From positions 35,427-99,426 of the forward strand of contig CAADGE010000017.1 of assembly GCA_900696465.1 (NCBI GenBank): a DNA stretch of 64,000 nucleotides, read 5' to 3'. The notes under the pieces are model-generated. The model worked only from the letters and a program-made list of their open reading frames with translations, had not been told where the DNA came from and made no database searches. Positions within the stretch are counted from its first letter, which is position 1; every line of letters begins with the position of its first letter. Source of the DNA: an uncultured Planctomycetota bacterium. Its GTDB lineage: Bacteria; Planctomycetota; Phycisphaerae; UBA1845; UTPLA1. The position numbers and the translations under genes are program-made. Below are positions 45,932 to 54,807 of the stretch, in pieces.

Positions 45932-47237
45932 TTGTATGGCCGACTATCGTGCGATCCATGCTGTCTGCAAGGCTGGACACTATACGCTCAGATTCCGCCG
46001 TGTTTCTTTTTCTCTGCGCGCTGCAAAATGCACCGAATCGTTTCTTGTGAAGTTGACCTAGTGCTGTCGGTATTTCCAAGCTAAGTAGACTGTCGTGACT
46101 CACATACGAGGCTCCGGTCCCCCGCTCCAGAAGTGCCTTTATCCAGCCAAGTGCACCTAACACACGTAGCGCCAGCAATACGGCTACTGTGCTGCCGCGA
46201 GTCTTCGGCCGAAGTACTAACACGCAATCACTACACGACATCCGGGTAAGTCCAACAGGCTGTCCAAATGTCAAATAACAATTTCGGCCGACACGCCTCA
46301 ACAGTATATCGCCACGTTGGATTCGCTTTTCCGGATCCTTGCATACGTCTTCGTTGTGCCTACTATCCTTCCACCAAAAACCGTCTGAATAGTCAGTTGT
46401 GTGGACAACATGTTCAGGTCCGGTCGGCGATCCGATATCACCCCGGAACACGTCAACGACTCTCCTCAGCGGTTGCCAGCCATATCGGTCGACCTGCTTC
46501 GCTACCTGAAAACGCTGGCGAGACCGATGGTATCCAAAGTCTAAGCGAGTTCGCGCGCGGCCATCAGTCAGGCTCACTGAAACTCGCTCCGGATCGTCAA
46601 GGTCGTGATTTAGGAGGATAACTCGTTTCTGCTTTGCGGCTTTCTCGAAGACACACAGGTACATCCGCGACTCAACGCCCGAAAAAGTTCGAGGGGGCAG
46701 CTCATGAACAAACCGGACAGCTCCCGAGCGAAATACGTCGTTTCGCAACCACTGGGCACTCTCCGCCATTACGACGGAACAAGGCAAGACCGTAAGCAGT
46801 CTTCCGTGATCAACTAGCAAGTTGATAGCCTTGTGAACAAATGCAGCTTCAATAGAAGCAAAGCGCGTTCGCACTACACCGTCCTCTAGGGTCTTCAACG
46901 GCCAAAGGTCTTCTCGGCGCCCTGCAAACGGCGGGTTCATTACGATACAATCAAATCGCTTTCGGGTGATGCTCGACCATGCCAGAAAATCAGTGCTTAC
47001 AATGGACACACATCGCTTCGGCAAATTACTCAGTGTCTGACGCGCCTGCTCAAGAGCGTTGGGATCGGCGTCAATACAAGTAACACGAGCGTCATGCCGA
47101 ACAATGGCGCCGAGAAGTGGCCGGAGGAGTGCGCCTGTTCCGACAGATGGATCGAGGATGGCACTGAAATCGCGAGGGGCATGCCTTGCCAATGCCCGCG
47201 CTACGTCTACTGGGGTATCGTGCCTTCGGGTCGTCAT
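45900..47237 (-). CDS. Eco57I/TaqI-like adenine methyltransferase
   Basis: A 445-residue gamma-class N6-adenine methylase. The SAM motif is LDPSVGTGALL (28-38) and the catalytic loop MNPPF (100-104). The C-terminal half (about 215-400) has RRVVDVFRGDIGSPTGPEH, then GDILLRRVGRNC, then SLLSLEIPTAL, similar to TaqI-type target recognition domains. Nothing suggests a fused nuclease. It starts at ATG 47237 in an ATGA overlap with the gene before it, so it is the last gene of a five-gene operon. It might mark self DNA for the operon or act as the recognition part of its effector. Confidence 0.85.
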   Translation of the reverse strand: MTTRRHDTPVDVARALARHAPRDFSAILDPSVGTGALLRPLLGAIVRHDARVTCIDADPNALEQARQTLSNLPKRCVSIVSTDFLAWSSITRKRFDCIVMNPPFAGRREDLWPLKTLEDGVVRTRFASIEAAFVHKAINLLVDHGRLLTVLPCSVVMAESAQWLRNDVFRSGAVRFVHELPPRTFSGVESRMYLCVFEKAAKQKRVILLNHDLDDPERVSVSLTDGRARTRLDFGYHRSRQRFQVAKQVDRYGWQPLRRVVDVFRGDIGSPTGPEHVVHTTDYSDGFWWKDSRHNEDVCKDPEKRIQRGDILLRRVGRNCYLTFGQPVGLTRMSCSDCVLVLRPKTRGSTVAVLLALRVLGALGWIKALLERGTGASYVSHDSLLSLEIPTALGQLHKKRFGAFCSAQRKRNTAESERIVSSLADSMDRTIVGHTIKSRRQRRPR

Positions 47238-48142
47238 GCTCCGAATTCCCGGACAGAATATAGATGCCAATGCGCGATCCTACTTGAGCGACCCTGGGTG
47301 CGGCGAGGGTGATCGTAGATAATGCCCACGTCGGAGTGCGCGGAAGCAAACAATGCCGCACCAATGCCATGAGGCTTGGTCCCGATCGGCGCGACAAACA
47401 ATCGCTCTCCTGTCGAGAGCCCAACATGTAAGTCGTTCAAAAGGTCTACGACGGCGGAAGGGTTTTCCGCGCCACAGAAATATACCCCGCCTCGAATGTT
47501 ATGCTCGCGAATCACACCGATGTTGTTAGCTATCGAATCCATTTCCCACCCCGGTCTGAAAGCGGGGACACCAAATGCCACAACCGAACTCTCGGGCCTT
47601 ATCATTTGCAGCTCCTCGAATGCGCGTCGAAGCCGGGCCTCTTCATAACCAAGGAAAAAAACGCCTCGATTCTGAATGCGATCTCCCAGCAGAATCGCGT
47701 TGCCCGGAACCGCTCGATAACCAGGCACATCACTGGATAGTTCGAAATCTCGGCGATTGAGCAGACCACGCGATCCGGGATTGCGATATCCCTCAGGTTC
47801 GACATAAAGCACGTCAAATGAGGAGACTCCAATCTGGCGAAACGCCCGGCAGCATAGCAAAATCTCAACGAACCCAAGGGTCGTGGACTCCAAGACAATG
47901 CGCTGGTTGGCTAGAGCACTTGCTGCCCTCGTAAACGAGTCAATACCGATCCGGCTACCATTAAGATCAAGCTCAAAGGTATCAGGTTCATATACGAGCC
48001 GTAGCAACGTATTGCTTCGCTTCGCCATCTCATCATGCGCTGCCTGTCCCCGATCGTCGAGGATCGCACCGCAAATGCAAGTAGTCCAAGCCGTCGCGGT
48101 AATGTCATTTGCACTTGCCCCTTTCTGAAGTTCAAGTATCAC
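47234..48142 (-). CDS. Unknown protein of the phosphoribosyltransferase-ATPase operon
   Basis: A 302-residue protein with no family I can name. It starts at GTG 48142, overlapping the ATPase gene by 11 bases, and ends in an ATGA overlap with the methylase. A Rossmann-like alternation of strands and helices is visible: IVLESTTLGFVEILLCCRAF, SFDVLYVEPEGY, then SSVVAFGVPAF. The C-terminal LFVAPIGTKPHGIGAALFAS, then SDVGIIYDHP, recalls the GTKP motif of CARF-type sensors, which could bind a nucleotide signal. That resemblance is by eye only. It may be the sensor or a second enzyme of the system. Confidence 0.7.
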   Translation of the reverse strand: MILELQKGASANDITATAWTTCICGAILDDRGQAAHDEMAKRSNTLLRLVYEPDTFELDLNGSRIGIDSFTRAASALANQRIVLESTTLGFVEILLCCRAFRQIGVSSFDVLYVEPEGYRNPGSRGLLNRRDFELSSDVPGYRAVPGNAILLGDRIQNRGVFFLGYEEARLRRAFEELQMIRPESSVVAFGVPAFRPGWEMDSIANNIGVIREHNIRGGVYFCGAENPSAVVDLLNDLHVGLSTGERLFVAPIGTKPHGIGAALFASAHSDVGIIYDHPRRTQGRSSRIAHWHLYSVREFGA

Positions 48143-50138
48143 TCTTGCCGCCCTCCACCATGTGAGAGAATAATGGCAAGGATACCTCCGAAAGCGATAT
48201 GGCCCAGCGACGCTCATAATCCCGAAGCAGCGCCCGGACTGCCTCATACGAGCCGCTAATGAGTGTCGCTACATGCTCCGCAGGAGCCTCTAAGCGGCGC
48301 TTCTTTCGGTAACTAATGTGAAAATAGGGGGCATAAATTGGATTCAACACATACTCGATCCCTTCCGGTTCACTCTCGCTCTTCTTCTTCGTCCCTTTTT
48401 CCTCGAACAACACGGACCATTTCACCGCCTCAGCAAGAAACTTCACTTCGTCACTTCCAAGGTCCCCGCCACCCTGGATGACAAAATGGGTTCGCTCCGG
48501 CTCACTCTGCGTTGGTTGCTGCTGTGAAAGTGCGAATAGCGATCCGAGACGGAGCACAAAGGCATGCAAATTGTTTCCCTTGACTCCAAAGCTCCTGATC
48601 TCGGCAAGCAAATCGGACGCCACCAATCGCGCCGCATCCGCCTGCGTTTCTACGCTAACGCACTTAACTCCCTCATTCCTCTTAGGTGCTCTCTCGAGTG
48701 CCTTGTGGCACAGCTCCAAAAAATGGCGGATGTTCCCACGTGACATGTAGCAATAAGTCGCGAATCCGCCAAAAAGAGGGCATGGCCTAGGAAGACCGTC
48801 AAAGAGCTGAAGATAACAACCAACAAAGTTGTTGTGATTCCAGTTCGCCGGCCCCGTAAATCTATTAGGCAAGTCTTTTGACAGTCGCTCTAGTTCTTCC
48901 TTTACTACAGAGATTGGCGTCGACTCTCGATACAACAGGGCAGGAATAATGATTGCCGCTTCAGGAGATTGCAATGGCAAAAATGCGGCGGCTTCATCCT
49001 TCGCCAAACCACGCTTGTCGAGCGCCTTACTGATTCTATCTTTCAGTCGTTCGCGAAGTTGGTCATCGCCAACTGCGGCCGCAGCCAGTTCACGATGTGA
49101 GAGTTGCGGAAATAATCTTCTCGCCGATTCTCGTACTGAATCTGCGTATTTCTGTTCTCGCCGTGTCGCTAACAGCTCAGGATCACGCAGCAGATCGATC
49201 TTCAGCGCCGCCACTTTTTGGCCCGCCAAGCGCAGCCTCAGCAAGAGAATCTCCGCCGCGAACACCTGAAAATCGCTGTCTGAATCAAAGGACTCCAAGT
49301 CGATATCCCGATAGTCATGAATATCCGAAAGAGCCTCGTCACCCTCCGTTGCGCGCGTCTTAAAGCCGTTGCGTTTCATCGCCAAATTGAATACAAGCGG
49401 AGGCTCGCTGTGCTTGAGCCAAGTGTTGATAATGCGTTGCTGATAAGCTGCGAGATTCTCGTATTCGTCGATGTAGACAAAGAAAGTTGCACCGCTTAGC
49501 GCAGGCAACTGCTCCTTGATCAACTCAATCATCATCTTCAGGAAGGCAACGCCGGGAAGAAACACCGGTTGAGCCGTGGATCGTATATCATTTACCCAGA
49601 CCTCAAATCCGCTAAGAGCGCGCTCAAGATGAACTCGGAGCGCACCCAAAGTAGTTGGGATGTCATTGGCAAAACCTTGTAACTTCTCGCAATTAATACT
49701 GGGCAACTCCGCCTCACGGATAATTCCAACATTTGAGTGCGCAATACTGTCAAGACTGCGGAGAAGCTCTATTCCCAGAATGATCGCTGCCATATGCTTA
49801 AATGCAGCCCACCATGTATCATCTGGGATGTCTCTGAGTTGCATGAGACTGGCAAATTGTGTATCAGCTCGCCAATACAGACCGATGTGCGCCAAAGTAT
49901 CTTTGGGGATTTCCGCGCGAGCACGTGAAAAGGTCGATTCGTGTGCCAGGTATCGCAATAGCATGGTCTTGCCGCAGCCCCGTCCTCCAATGATTACTTT
50001 GGGCTTCCGCGTATGGCCGATGCTGAGCTTGTCGAAAAATGGCGGGAGAACGAACTGTTCCCAGACATCGTAACCGAGTTCTTCCGCTCGATTGACCGCC
50101 ATGATTTGTTGAATGCTGCTCGTCGCCATATGCCTCAC
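48132..50138 (-). CDS. ORC/CDC6-like AAA ATPase
   Basis: A 668-residue P-loop ATPase. Walker A is GGRGCGKT (51-58) and Walker B FVYIDEYENL (220-229). The order, with ILLRYLAHES-like helix, long helical lid and C-terminal winged-helix-like region (about 540-650), matches bacterial ORC/CDC6-type ATPases found in conflict systems. It starts at ATG 50138, overlapping the phosphoribosyltransferase-like gene by four bases. Such ATPases often act as sensors or switches that control an effector encoded beside them. No transmembrane segment is present. Confidence 0.8.
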   Translation of the reverse strand: MRHMATSSIQQIMAVNRAEELGYDVWEQFVLPPFFDKLSIGHTRKPKVIIGGRGCGKTMLLRYLAHESTFSRARAEIPKDTLAHIGLYWRADTQFASLMQLRDIPDDTWWAAFKHMAAIILGIELLRSLDSIAHSNVGIIREAELPSINCEKLQGFANDIPTTLGALRVHLERALSGFEVWVNDIRSTAQPVFLPGVAFLKMMIELIKEQLPALSGATFFVYIDEYENLAAYQQRIINTWLKHSEPPLVFNLAMKRNGFKTRATEGDEALSDIHDYRDIDLESFDSDSDFQVFAAEILLLRLRLAGQKVAALKIDLLRDPELLATRREQKYADSVRESARRLFPQLSHRELAAAAVGDDQLRERLKDRISKALDKRGLAKDEAAAFLPLQSPEAAIIIPALLYRESTPISVVKEELERLSKDLPNRFTGPANWNHNNFVGCYLQLFDGLPRPCPLFGGFATYCYMSRGNIRHFLELCHKALERAPKRNEGVKCVSVETQADAARLVASDLLAEIRSFGVKGNNLHAFVLRLGSLFALSQQQPTQSEPERTHFVIQGGGDLGSDEVKFLAEAVKWSVLFEEKGTKKKSESEPEGIEYVLNPIYAPYFHISYRKKRRLEAPAEHVATLISGSYEAVRALLRDYERRWAISLSEVSLPLFSHMVEGGKSDT

Positions 50139-51055
50139 CTATCAAATAGCGGCTTCCAGTCGTTCGACTTGCTCCACCATAATATTGGCAGCGAGTTGTC
50201 TGGGATGGCATGCTCGAACGCATAGGTCAATTCGAAGTGGCCAAAGCCCCTTCTGTCGGGGCCGTCGATAACTATCTTTTTGCGTCGTAGCAGATCATAA
50301 TAGAAGTCTCTCGCCATCTCGGGCGAATTGACGGCGTCGGGGAAACTGCCAGCTTGAGCGTGAAACAAAGCGTGACTGTCATCTAGGTCTTCGACTGCGC
50401 TGACATGAACGGTCGGGTAGTTTTTTTGCAGGTGTTCTTTGCCATCAGCATGTGCAGCAAGCGGTGCATAAATGAAAGTAGCTCTCGGCAGTTGCTGATC
50501 GATGCCCGTGCGCGTGAGAAAATGGGAAAACTGGATGCCTGTACCCAGGAAATCATCTACGAAAATAAATACATCTGTACTCCCAATGTGGCTTAAAATG
50601 TCAGCTGGAGGGATGATCCAGCGCTCGGAGATTCTGAGGTGACGTTTTAACATTCTTGCGATGCTCGCGCCGCTTTTTGTTGGTGGGTCGTCAGGTGGAA
50701 TGACCGGTGCAATTCGGACGCGGGGATCGACGGAAGCGTTCTGAAGACTCGCGTCGACTGTTCGTACCACAGTAGGCAGTCCGTTGGAGCGTGCCAGGTC
50801 TGGAAGCACTCGTCCGAATAGCTGCTTCATTAGCGCGACTGTTTGTAGGTTGGATCGATAGATGGTTGCATCGAGCACGCGCGCCGCAAAATACTGCTCT
50901 AATTCGCCATCGAAATTACCAATCCACTGATCTAAACGATGTGGTTGGATGCCAGACCATATTTGGTAGGCAATCAAGTCTTTACAGCGCGAGAAGATGG
51001 AGGTCGCATAGATCGCGCCGTCCTTTGGCAAGCGGAATAATGAACCTTTAGACAT
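50135..51055 (-). CDS. Phosphoribosyltransferase-like protein (PRTase-CE type)
   Basis: A 306-residue protein with the PRPP-binding loop FIFVDDFLGTGIQF (163-176), including the two acids and the GTG of type I phosphoribosyltransferases. The N-terminal 100 residues (IYRSNLQTVALMKQL and similar) are helical. No purine- or pyrimidine-specific hood was recognised. Proteins of this type have been described next to ATPases in predicted prokaryotic immune systems and are thought to alter nucleotides or nucleic acid ends. Coupling to the ORC-like ATPase by an ATGA overlap and the nearby dUTPase-like gene support a nucleotide-based defence. Confidence 0.8.
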   Translation of the reverse strand: MSKGSLFRLPKDGAIYATSIFSRCKDLIAYQIWSGIQPHRLDQWIGNFDGELEQYFAARVLDATIYRSNLQTVALMKQLFGRVLPDLARSNGLPTVVRTVDASLQNASVDPRVRIAPVIPPDDPPTKSGASIARMLKRHLRISERWIIPPADILSHIGSTDVFIFVDDFLGTGIQFSHFLTRTGIDQQLPRATFIYAPLAAHADGKEHLQKNYPTVHVSAVEDLDDSHALFHAQAGSFPDAVNSPEMARDFYYDLLRRKKIVIDGPDRRGFGHFELTYAFEHAIPDNSLPILWWSKSNDWKPLFDR

Positions 51056-51074
51056 GAAGTTGCCACTTGGAGAG

Positions 51075-51548
51075 CTACGTAATCTGCCTATTGTCGTCTT
51101 CGGTCTTATTCAGCACGTTGTATCCGGAGTCTTGACGTGCCATGTTGATGGCATGTTTCTGCGAGTATATCGAGTGCAGAGAGTCAGGCGTCATCCCGGC
51201 AGAGATCATCGCCGAAACCAAGAAATGGAGAATGTCCACTAGCTCTACGCGAACGTTTTGTAGGTCGAGGTGATCCTTGCTCCACCATTTCCAAAGCAGG
51301 CTCTGGTCGAGCTCTCGAATCTCTTCCCGCATGGCGCGGGAATATCGAACCAACCACTGATTCGGAATGTCGTTCACGGACAGACGGTTCGCCGCTGATT
51401 CCGCCGCGATCGCATCCATTGTCAAGGGGCTACCGGCGTTGTCCCTGATCGCATGTTTGCGGAATATATAATCGTTCAGATCTGCTTGTTTGGAGAAGAT
51501 CGAGCGCAGCATGTCGGGTTCCTTCAAGCTATTCTGATGGGATTCCAT
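51075..51548 (-). CDS. dUTPase/MazG-like all-alpha NTP pyrophosphohydrolase
   Basis: A 157-residue helical protein. The pattern EEIRELDQSLLWKWW, then LQNVRVELVDILHFLVSAMI, matches the dimeric dUTPase_2 family: an ExxE pair, then ExxD, the metal ligands of all-alpha pyrophosphatases. It would hydrolyse dUTP or a related nucleotide. I chose ATG 51548; an in-frame ATG lies 36 bases further in and a longer frame extends to 51656. It is the first gene of the five-gene operon, 19 bases before the phosphoribosyltransferase-like gene. Confidence 0.75.
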   Translation of the reverse strand: MESHQNSLKEPDMLRSIFSKQADLNDYIFRKHAIRDNAGSPLTMDAIAAESAANRLSVNDIPNQWLVRYSRAMREEIRELDQSLLWKWWSKDHLDLQNVRVELVDILHFLVSAMISAGMTPDSLHSIYSQKHAINMARQDSGYNVLNKTEDDNRQIT

Positions 51549-52027
51549 ACGTTTCTCACCTTCGCTTACCAAGCGGTCCCAGATCGTGGCGTGCGTTGCT
51601 CGGTGCCATTCTCGACCAAAAGCAGCTTGCCGCGGAGTGTATTGTTTGGGGGGCAACGTCGCAATGGTCTGTGTCGGCCGGGAGTGTTGGGCGGGCGGCG
51701 TGTAAAGCCTTTATAATTAATCCCTTACGATGCTTTGCCCAAATTCCGATGGTGGGTTCCGTTCGAACCGCGACGATGACGGAAACTTCCCTAAGAAATC
51801 GCAACGCCGATAGACGGCAAGGCCGTGCCGCGAAACAGCGGCCCCGACCTGTCGGCGTTTCTTGCCGCTCGATCAAGTACGTGAGCTATAGGGCAGCTTC
51901 TTATTGCCCAAGAGGTGCCCGTTTTGGTTGATAGCGGTGTACTGTATCGCTCGAATCACCTCGCTTGCGGACGCCACGAGGACAACGGGGATGGTGTGCC
52001 GGAGAGGCTGCCAAGCCGCCAAAACCT
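51549..52027. other. Intergenic region left of the direct repeat
   Basis: About 480 bases with no supportable gene. It must contain the promoter of the minus-strand operon. AT-rich TTTATAATTAATCCC lies near 51710-51724. The remaining frames translate to shadow-type sequence. Confidence 0.4.
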
Positions 52028-52221
52028 TCTACCGTTTTTGTACCGTTTTTAGCTTTCGATACCGCGATTTCAGGCGAAAAGACGCGATGCCGTGCGAAGG
52101 ATTGCGAAACGCGAATCAGCTTGCTAAGCTGCTGGCAGAAAAGAACTTTCGGGATTTCCGCCACGGATTTCCCAGGATTTTCCCAAGTTGGACGTCGGGG
52201 GTTCGAATCCCCTCGCCCGCT
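52028..52221. repeat. 194-bp direct repeat with T-arm-like end, left copy (attL-like)
   Basis: Same orientation and length as 59316-59509, with about a dozen mismatches by eye and no net insertion. It begins TCTACCGTTTTTGTACCG and ends GGGGTTCGAATCCCC TCGCCCGCT, the shape of a tRNA T-arm and 3' acceptor. No D-arm or full tRNA was found. The reverse complement encodes the same C-terminal peptide (GIRTPDVQLGK...FFSASSLAS) as the recombinase at 59.4 kb. Confidence 0.85.
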
Positions 52222-52316
52222 TTTCCTTTTCCGCCAACGACTTATGAAGAATCGGCCCTAGGTCGATGTCCAGTTCAAGCGCATGGACATCATTGCGTGA
52301 ACGCTGCCTCGACACG

Positions 52317-53711
52317 TCAAGGTAGCAGAAACCGATAAGCGAGGCCTACGGCACCGGCGCCAACCACGACGCCGACAACATTCCAATTCCAGAGCGACAA
52401 ACCCGCGAAGGCGATGGCTGCGATAACGACCGCAAACCAATCGATTCCGCCATCGCCGGGCCAAAGAACTTTTATTGCGAACCAAACCGCGAGATTAAGC
52501 ACGACGCCGACCACCGCCGCGGTGATGGTGGACAAAGCACCGGTCATCCTCTCGCTGCTGCGAAGATGTTCGATGTACGGCGCCCCCAGGAAAATCCAAA
52601 GGAAGCACGGCAGGAAGGTCACCCAGGTCGTGAGCAGCCCGCCAAGCGTGGCAGCCAGAAGCGGCGGCAGAGTGCCGGGATGGTGGTAACCTCCGAGAAA
52701 CCCGACGAATTGAAGGACAATGATGAGCGGTCCAGGCGTGGTCTCCGCCAGGGCTAAGCCGTCAAGCATTTGACCAGCGCTTAACCAACCATATTTTTCA
52801 ACGGCTTGCTGTGCGACGTACGGTAGAACGGCATAGGCACCGCCAAACGTCACCATTGCTGCCTTGCTGAAGAAGAGTCCTTCCTGCGGAATCGCGCTAT
52901 TCCAACCAAGCATCAACCCAGCAGTCACGACCGGCAGCCACCATAGGACCCCGCAAGAAATGACGACGCGAATGGCTCGTGCAACCGATGGGCGAGCGTG
53001 ATCGGGCGATTGATGATCGTCATCCAGGACAGCGGCGTGCCCGCCAGACTTTGAACCGTGGGGTTTCAGGACGACGAACTGGCGAGGCCGGTATTTGCTG
53101 CCAATCAGGCCTATCAACCCAGCCGCCAGGATGATCAGAGGAAAAGGTGCGTGAAAGAAGTAGATCGCCACGAAAGCGAAGGCCGCAATCGTCCACATGA
53201 TCTCGTTTTTCAGCGCCCGTTTTCCAATACGCAGAACGGCCGCGGCAACGATGGCCATAACTGCCGGCTTTAAGCCGTAGAAAATCGCCGCGATCCAGGG
53301 GACGTTGCCGTGAACGACATACACATAGCTCAGCCCCCAGAGAATCGCGACAGAAGGCAGTACGAACAGCGATCCGGCGACGACGCCGCCCCAGGTGCGA
53401 TGCAGCAGCCAACCGACGTATGTGGCAAGCTGCTGGGCCTCGGGACCTGGCAACAGCACGCAGTAATTCAGTGCGTGCAGGAATCTGGACTCGCTGATCC
53501 ATCGCTTTCGATCCACGAGTTCCGTGTGCATGATCGCGATCTGCCCCGTTGGGCCGCCAAAGCTGATGAATCCAAGCTTGAGCCAGAATCGAAATGCCTC
53601 TGCAAACGTGGGATGTTCCAAGCGTGGTGCTGAGTCCGCCGCGAGCGGCCCCTGGATCGATTCGGTCGGCGGAGCGACTGTCGTCGCCGATTCCTGAACC
53701 TGGTCGTTCAA
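52317..53711 (-). CDS. chrA: Chromate transporter ChrA
   Basis: A 464-residue inner-membrane chromate efflux protein of the CHR family. The two homologous halves are visible: FISFGGPTGQIAIMH and LLPGPEAQQLATYVGW in the first, MVTFGGAYAVLPYV and ETTPGPLIIVLQFVGFLGG in the second. About ten membrane segments are present, with a charged linker near 225-245. Family members export chromate, coupled to the proton motive force. It is the last gene of a six-gene minus-strand operon and is 58 bases from the beta-propeller gene. Confidence 0.92.
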   Translation of the reverse strand: MNDQVQESATTVAPPTESIQGPLAADSAPRLEHPTFAEAFRFWLKLGFISFGGPTGQIAIMHTELVDRKRWISESRFLHALNYCVLLPGPEAQQLATYVGWLLHRTWGGVVAGSLFVLPSVAILWGLSYVYVVHGNVPWIAAIFYGLKPAVMAIVAAAVLRIGKRALKNEIMWTIAAFAFVAIYFFHAPFPLIILAAGLIGLIGSKYRPRQFVVLKPHGSKSGGHAAVLDDDHQSPDHARPSVARAIRVVISCGVLWWLPVVTAGLMLGWNSAIPQEGLFFSKAAMVTFGGAYAVLPYVAQQAVEKYGWLSAGQMLDGLALAETTPGPLIIVLQFVGFLGGYHHPGTLPPLLAATLGGLLTTWVTFLPCFLWIFLGAPYIEHLRSSERMTGALSTITAAVVGVVLNLAVWFAIKVLWPGDGGIDWFAVVIAAIAFAGLSLWNWNVVGVVVGAGAVGLAYRFLLP

Positions 53712-53768
53712 TTTACATCCGCCTTCCGTTTTGGTGTCGAGCGTTGTTCGGAATCCAAAGTGTCGCAG

Positions 53769-54779
53769 TCAGCGACTGGGAGTGAAAAACGCAACACGCT
53801 TCGGCGCTGCGCCGACACGGGCCTTTGCCAATGATCGCATCTTTCCATTGGAGGAGACTTCGACTTTTTGCAGCGTCCCATCGCCAATATTACTGACCAA
53901 GACCTGAACGGCGTCGCTCTTGCTCGGAATCTGCTCGATGCAGCATGGCTTGGACACGTCGGTCAAGCGGTCAAGGTGCTTACCAGTCTTCACATCGACG
54001 GCATCCACGAGCGAGCGGCCCTCATTAGCGGCAAGCACGATGTTTCCGCCGATCGCCTCGACGCCATGATAGGTTACCTCCTGCGGCTCGCGGTTGTCCT
54101 TCGGAGGGTCGAGCGCAAAGAGCCGCGTCACCTTGCCGGACTCCGCGTCCATTTCGAAGAAGCCATCCACCCAGAATGATCCGAAATACACCTTGGTTTC
54201 ATCCTCGGAAAAGGTAAGGCTCCGGGGGTTCACATTGATTTGGTGAAACTTGACCATTTTCCGGGCGGCGGGATCGACGATCGCAATCCCGGTGATCTTC
54301 TTGCAGGTCACAAAGGCATTTTTCCGAAGCGGCCCGTACTTAATGACGTGGGGTGCGCTGGTTTCCTTGATTCGAAATGCCTCCTTCATGGTCGTCACGT
54401 CGATGCCCACGATGTCGTCGCTGTAGAAGTTGGCGACCAGAATATGCTTCCCATCGGCTGAGAGGATGATGTGATCGTTGTGCATCTTGCCAATCGGAGT
54501 TTCGCCCTTGACCTCGAACGTGCTGGCGTCGAGGAATTTGACTTTCTCTTCGTCCTCGACACCCACCGCGACCGTTTTCTGGTCGGATGTCACGGCGATG
54601 CCGTACGGTCGCGCGCCGACCGGGATTCGCTTCTCCTCCTTCATGCTCGCGAGATCAATGAGCGAGACAGAGGCGTCCCCCGTGTTAACAACGAAAACGT
54701 GCGTGGGGTTCGCCGCGAGCACGGCCGATGAAGCGGTCGCAAGTGCGACAAGCATTAGATGTAACTTTGCGTTGTACAT
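53769..54779 (-). CDS. Exported YVTN-type beta-propeller protein
   Basis: A 336-residue secreted protein. It has a signal peptide (first 23 residues ending AVLAA) and repeats such as HVFVVNTGDASVSLIDLASM, RPYGIAVTSDQKTVAVGV and HILVANFYSDDIVGIDVTTM, the pattern of a seven-bladed YVTN propeller. A CC pair occurs in KPCCIEQIP. Propellers of this kind bind partners or metal centres in the periplasm. ATG 54779 was preferred over TTG 54785. It sits between DUF1259 and ChrA in the operon. A role in metal sensing or chromate reduction is inferred from context. Confidence 0.75.
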   Translation of the reverse strand: MYNAKLHLMLVALATASSAVLAANPTHVFVVNTGDASVSLIDLASMKEEKRIPVGARPYGIAVTSDQKTVAVGVEDEEKVKFLDASTFEVKGETPIGKMHNDHIILSADGKHILVANFYSDDIVGIDVTTMKEAFRIKETSAPHVIKYGPLRKNAFVTCKKITGIAIVDPAARKMVKFHQINVNPRSLTFSEDETKVYFGSFWVDGFFEMDAESGKVTRLFALDPPKDNREPQEVTYHGVEAIGGNIVLAANEGRSLVDAVDVKTGKHLDRLTDVSKPCCIEQIPSKSDAVQVLVSNIGDGTLQKVEVSSNGKMRSLAKARVGAAPKRVAFFTPSR

Positions 54780-54807
54780 GTCCAAACTCCATTCAACTGA
54801 GTGTTAG

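Noticed and set aside
51596..51931. 111-residue plus-strand frame left of the chromate island
   Set aside because: It overlaps the dUTPase operon leader and ends before the repeat; no start signal and no protein-like pattern.
52110..52132. Possible anticodon arm CAGC-TTGCTAA-GCTG (serine GCT) in both att-like repeats
   Set aside because: The fifth stem pair fails, no D-arm or 5' acceptor strand pairs with the 3' CGCCCGC, and the spacing to the T-arm is too long for a tRNA.
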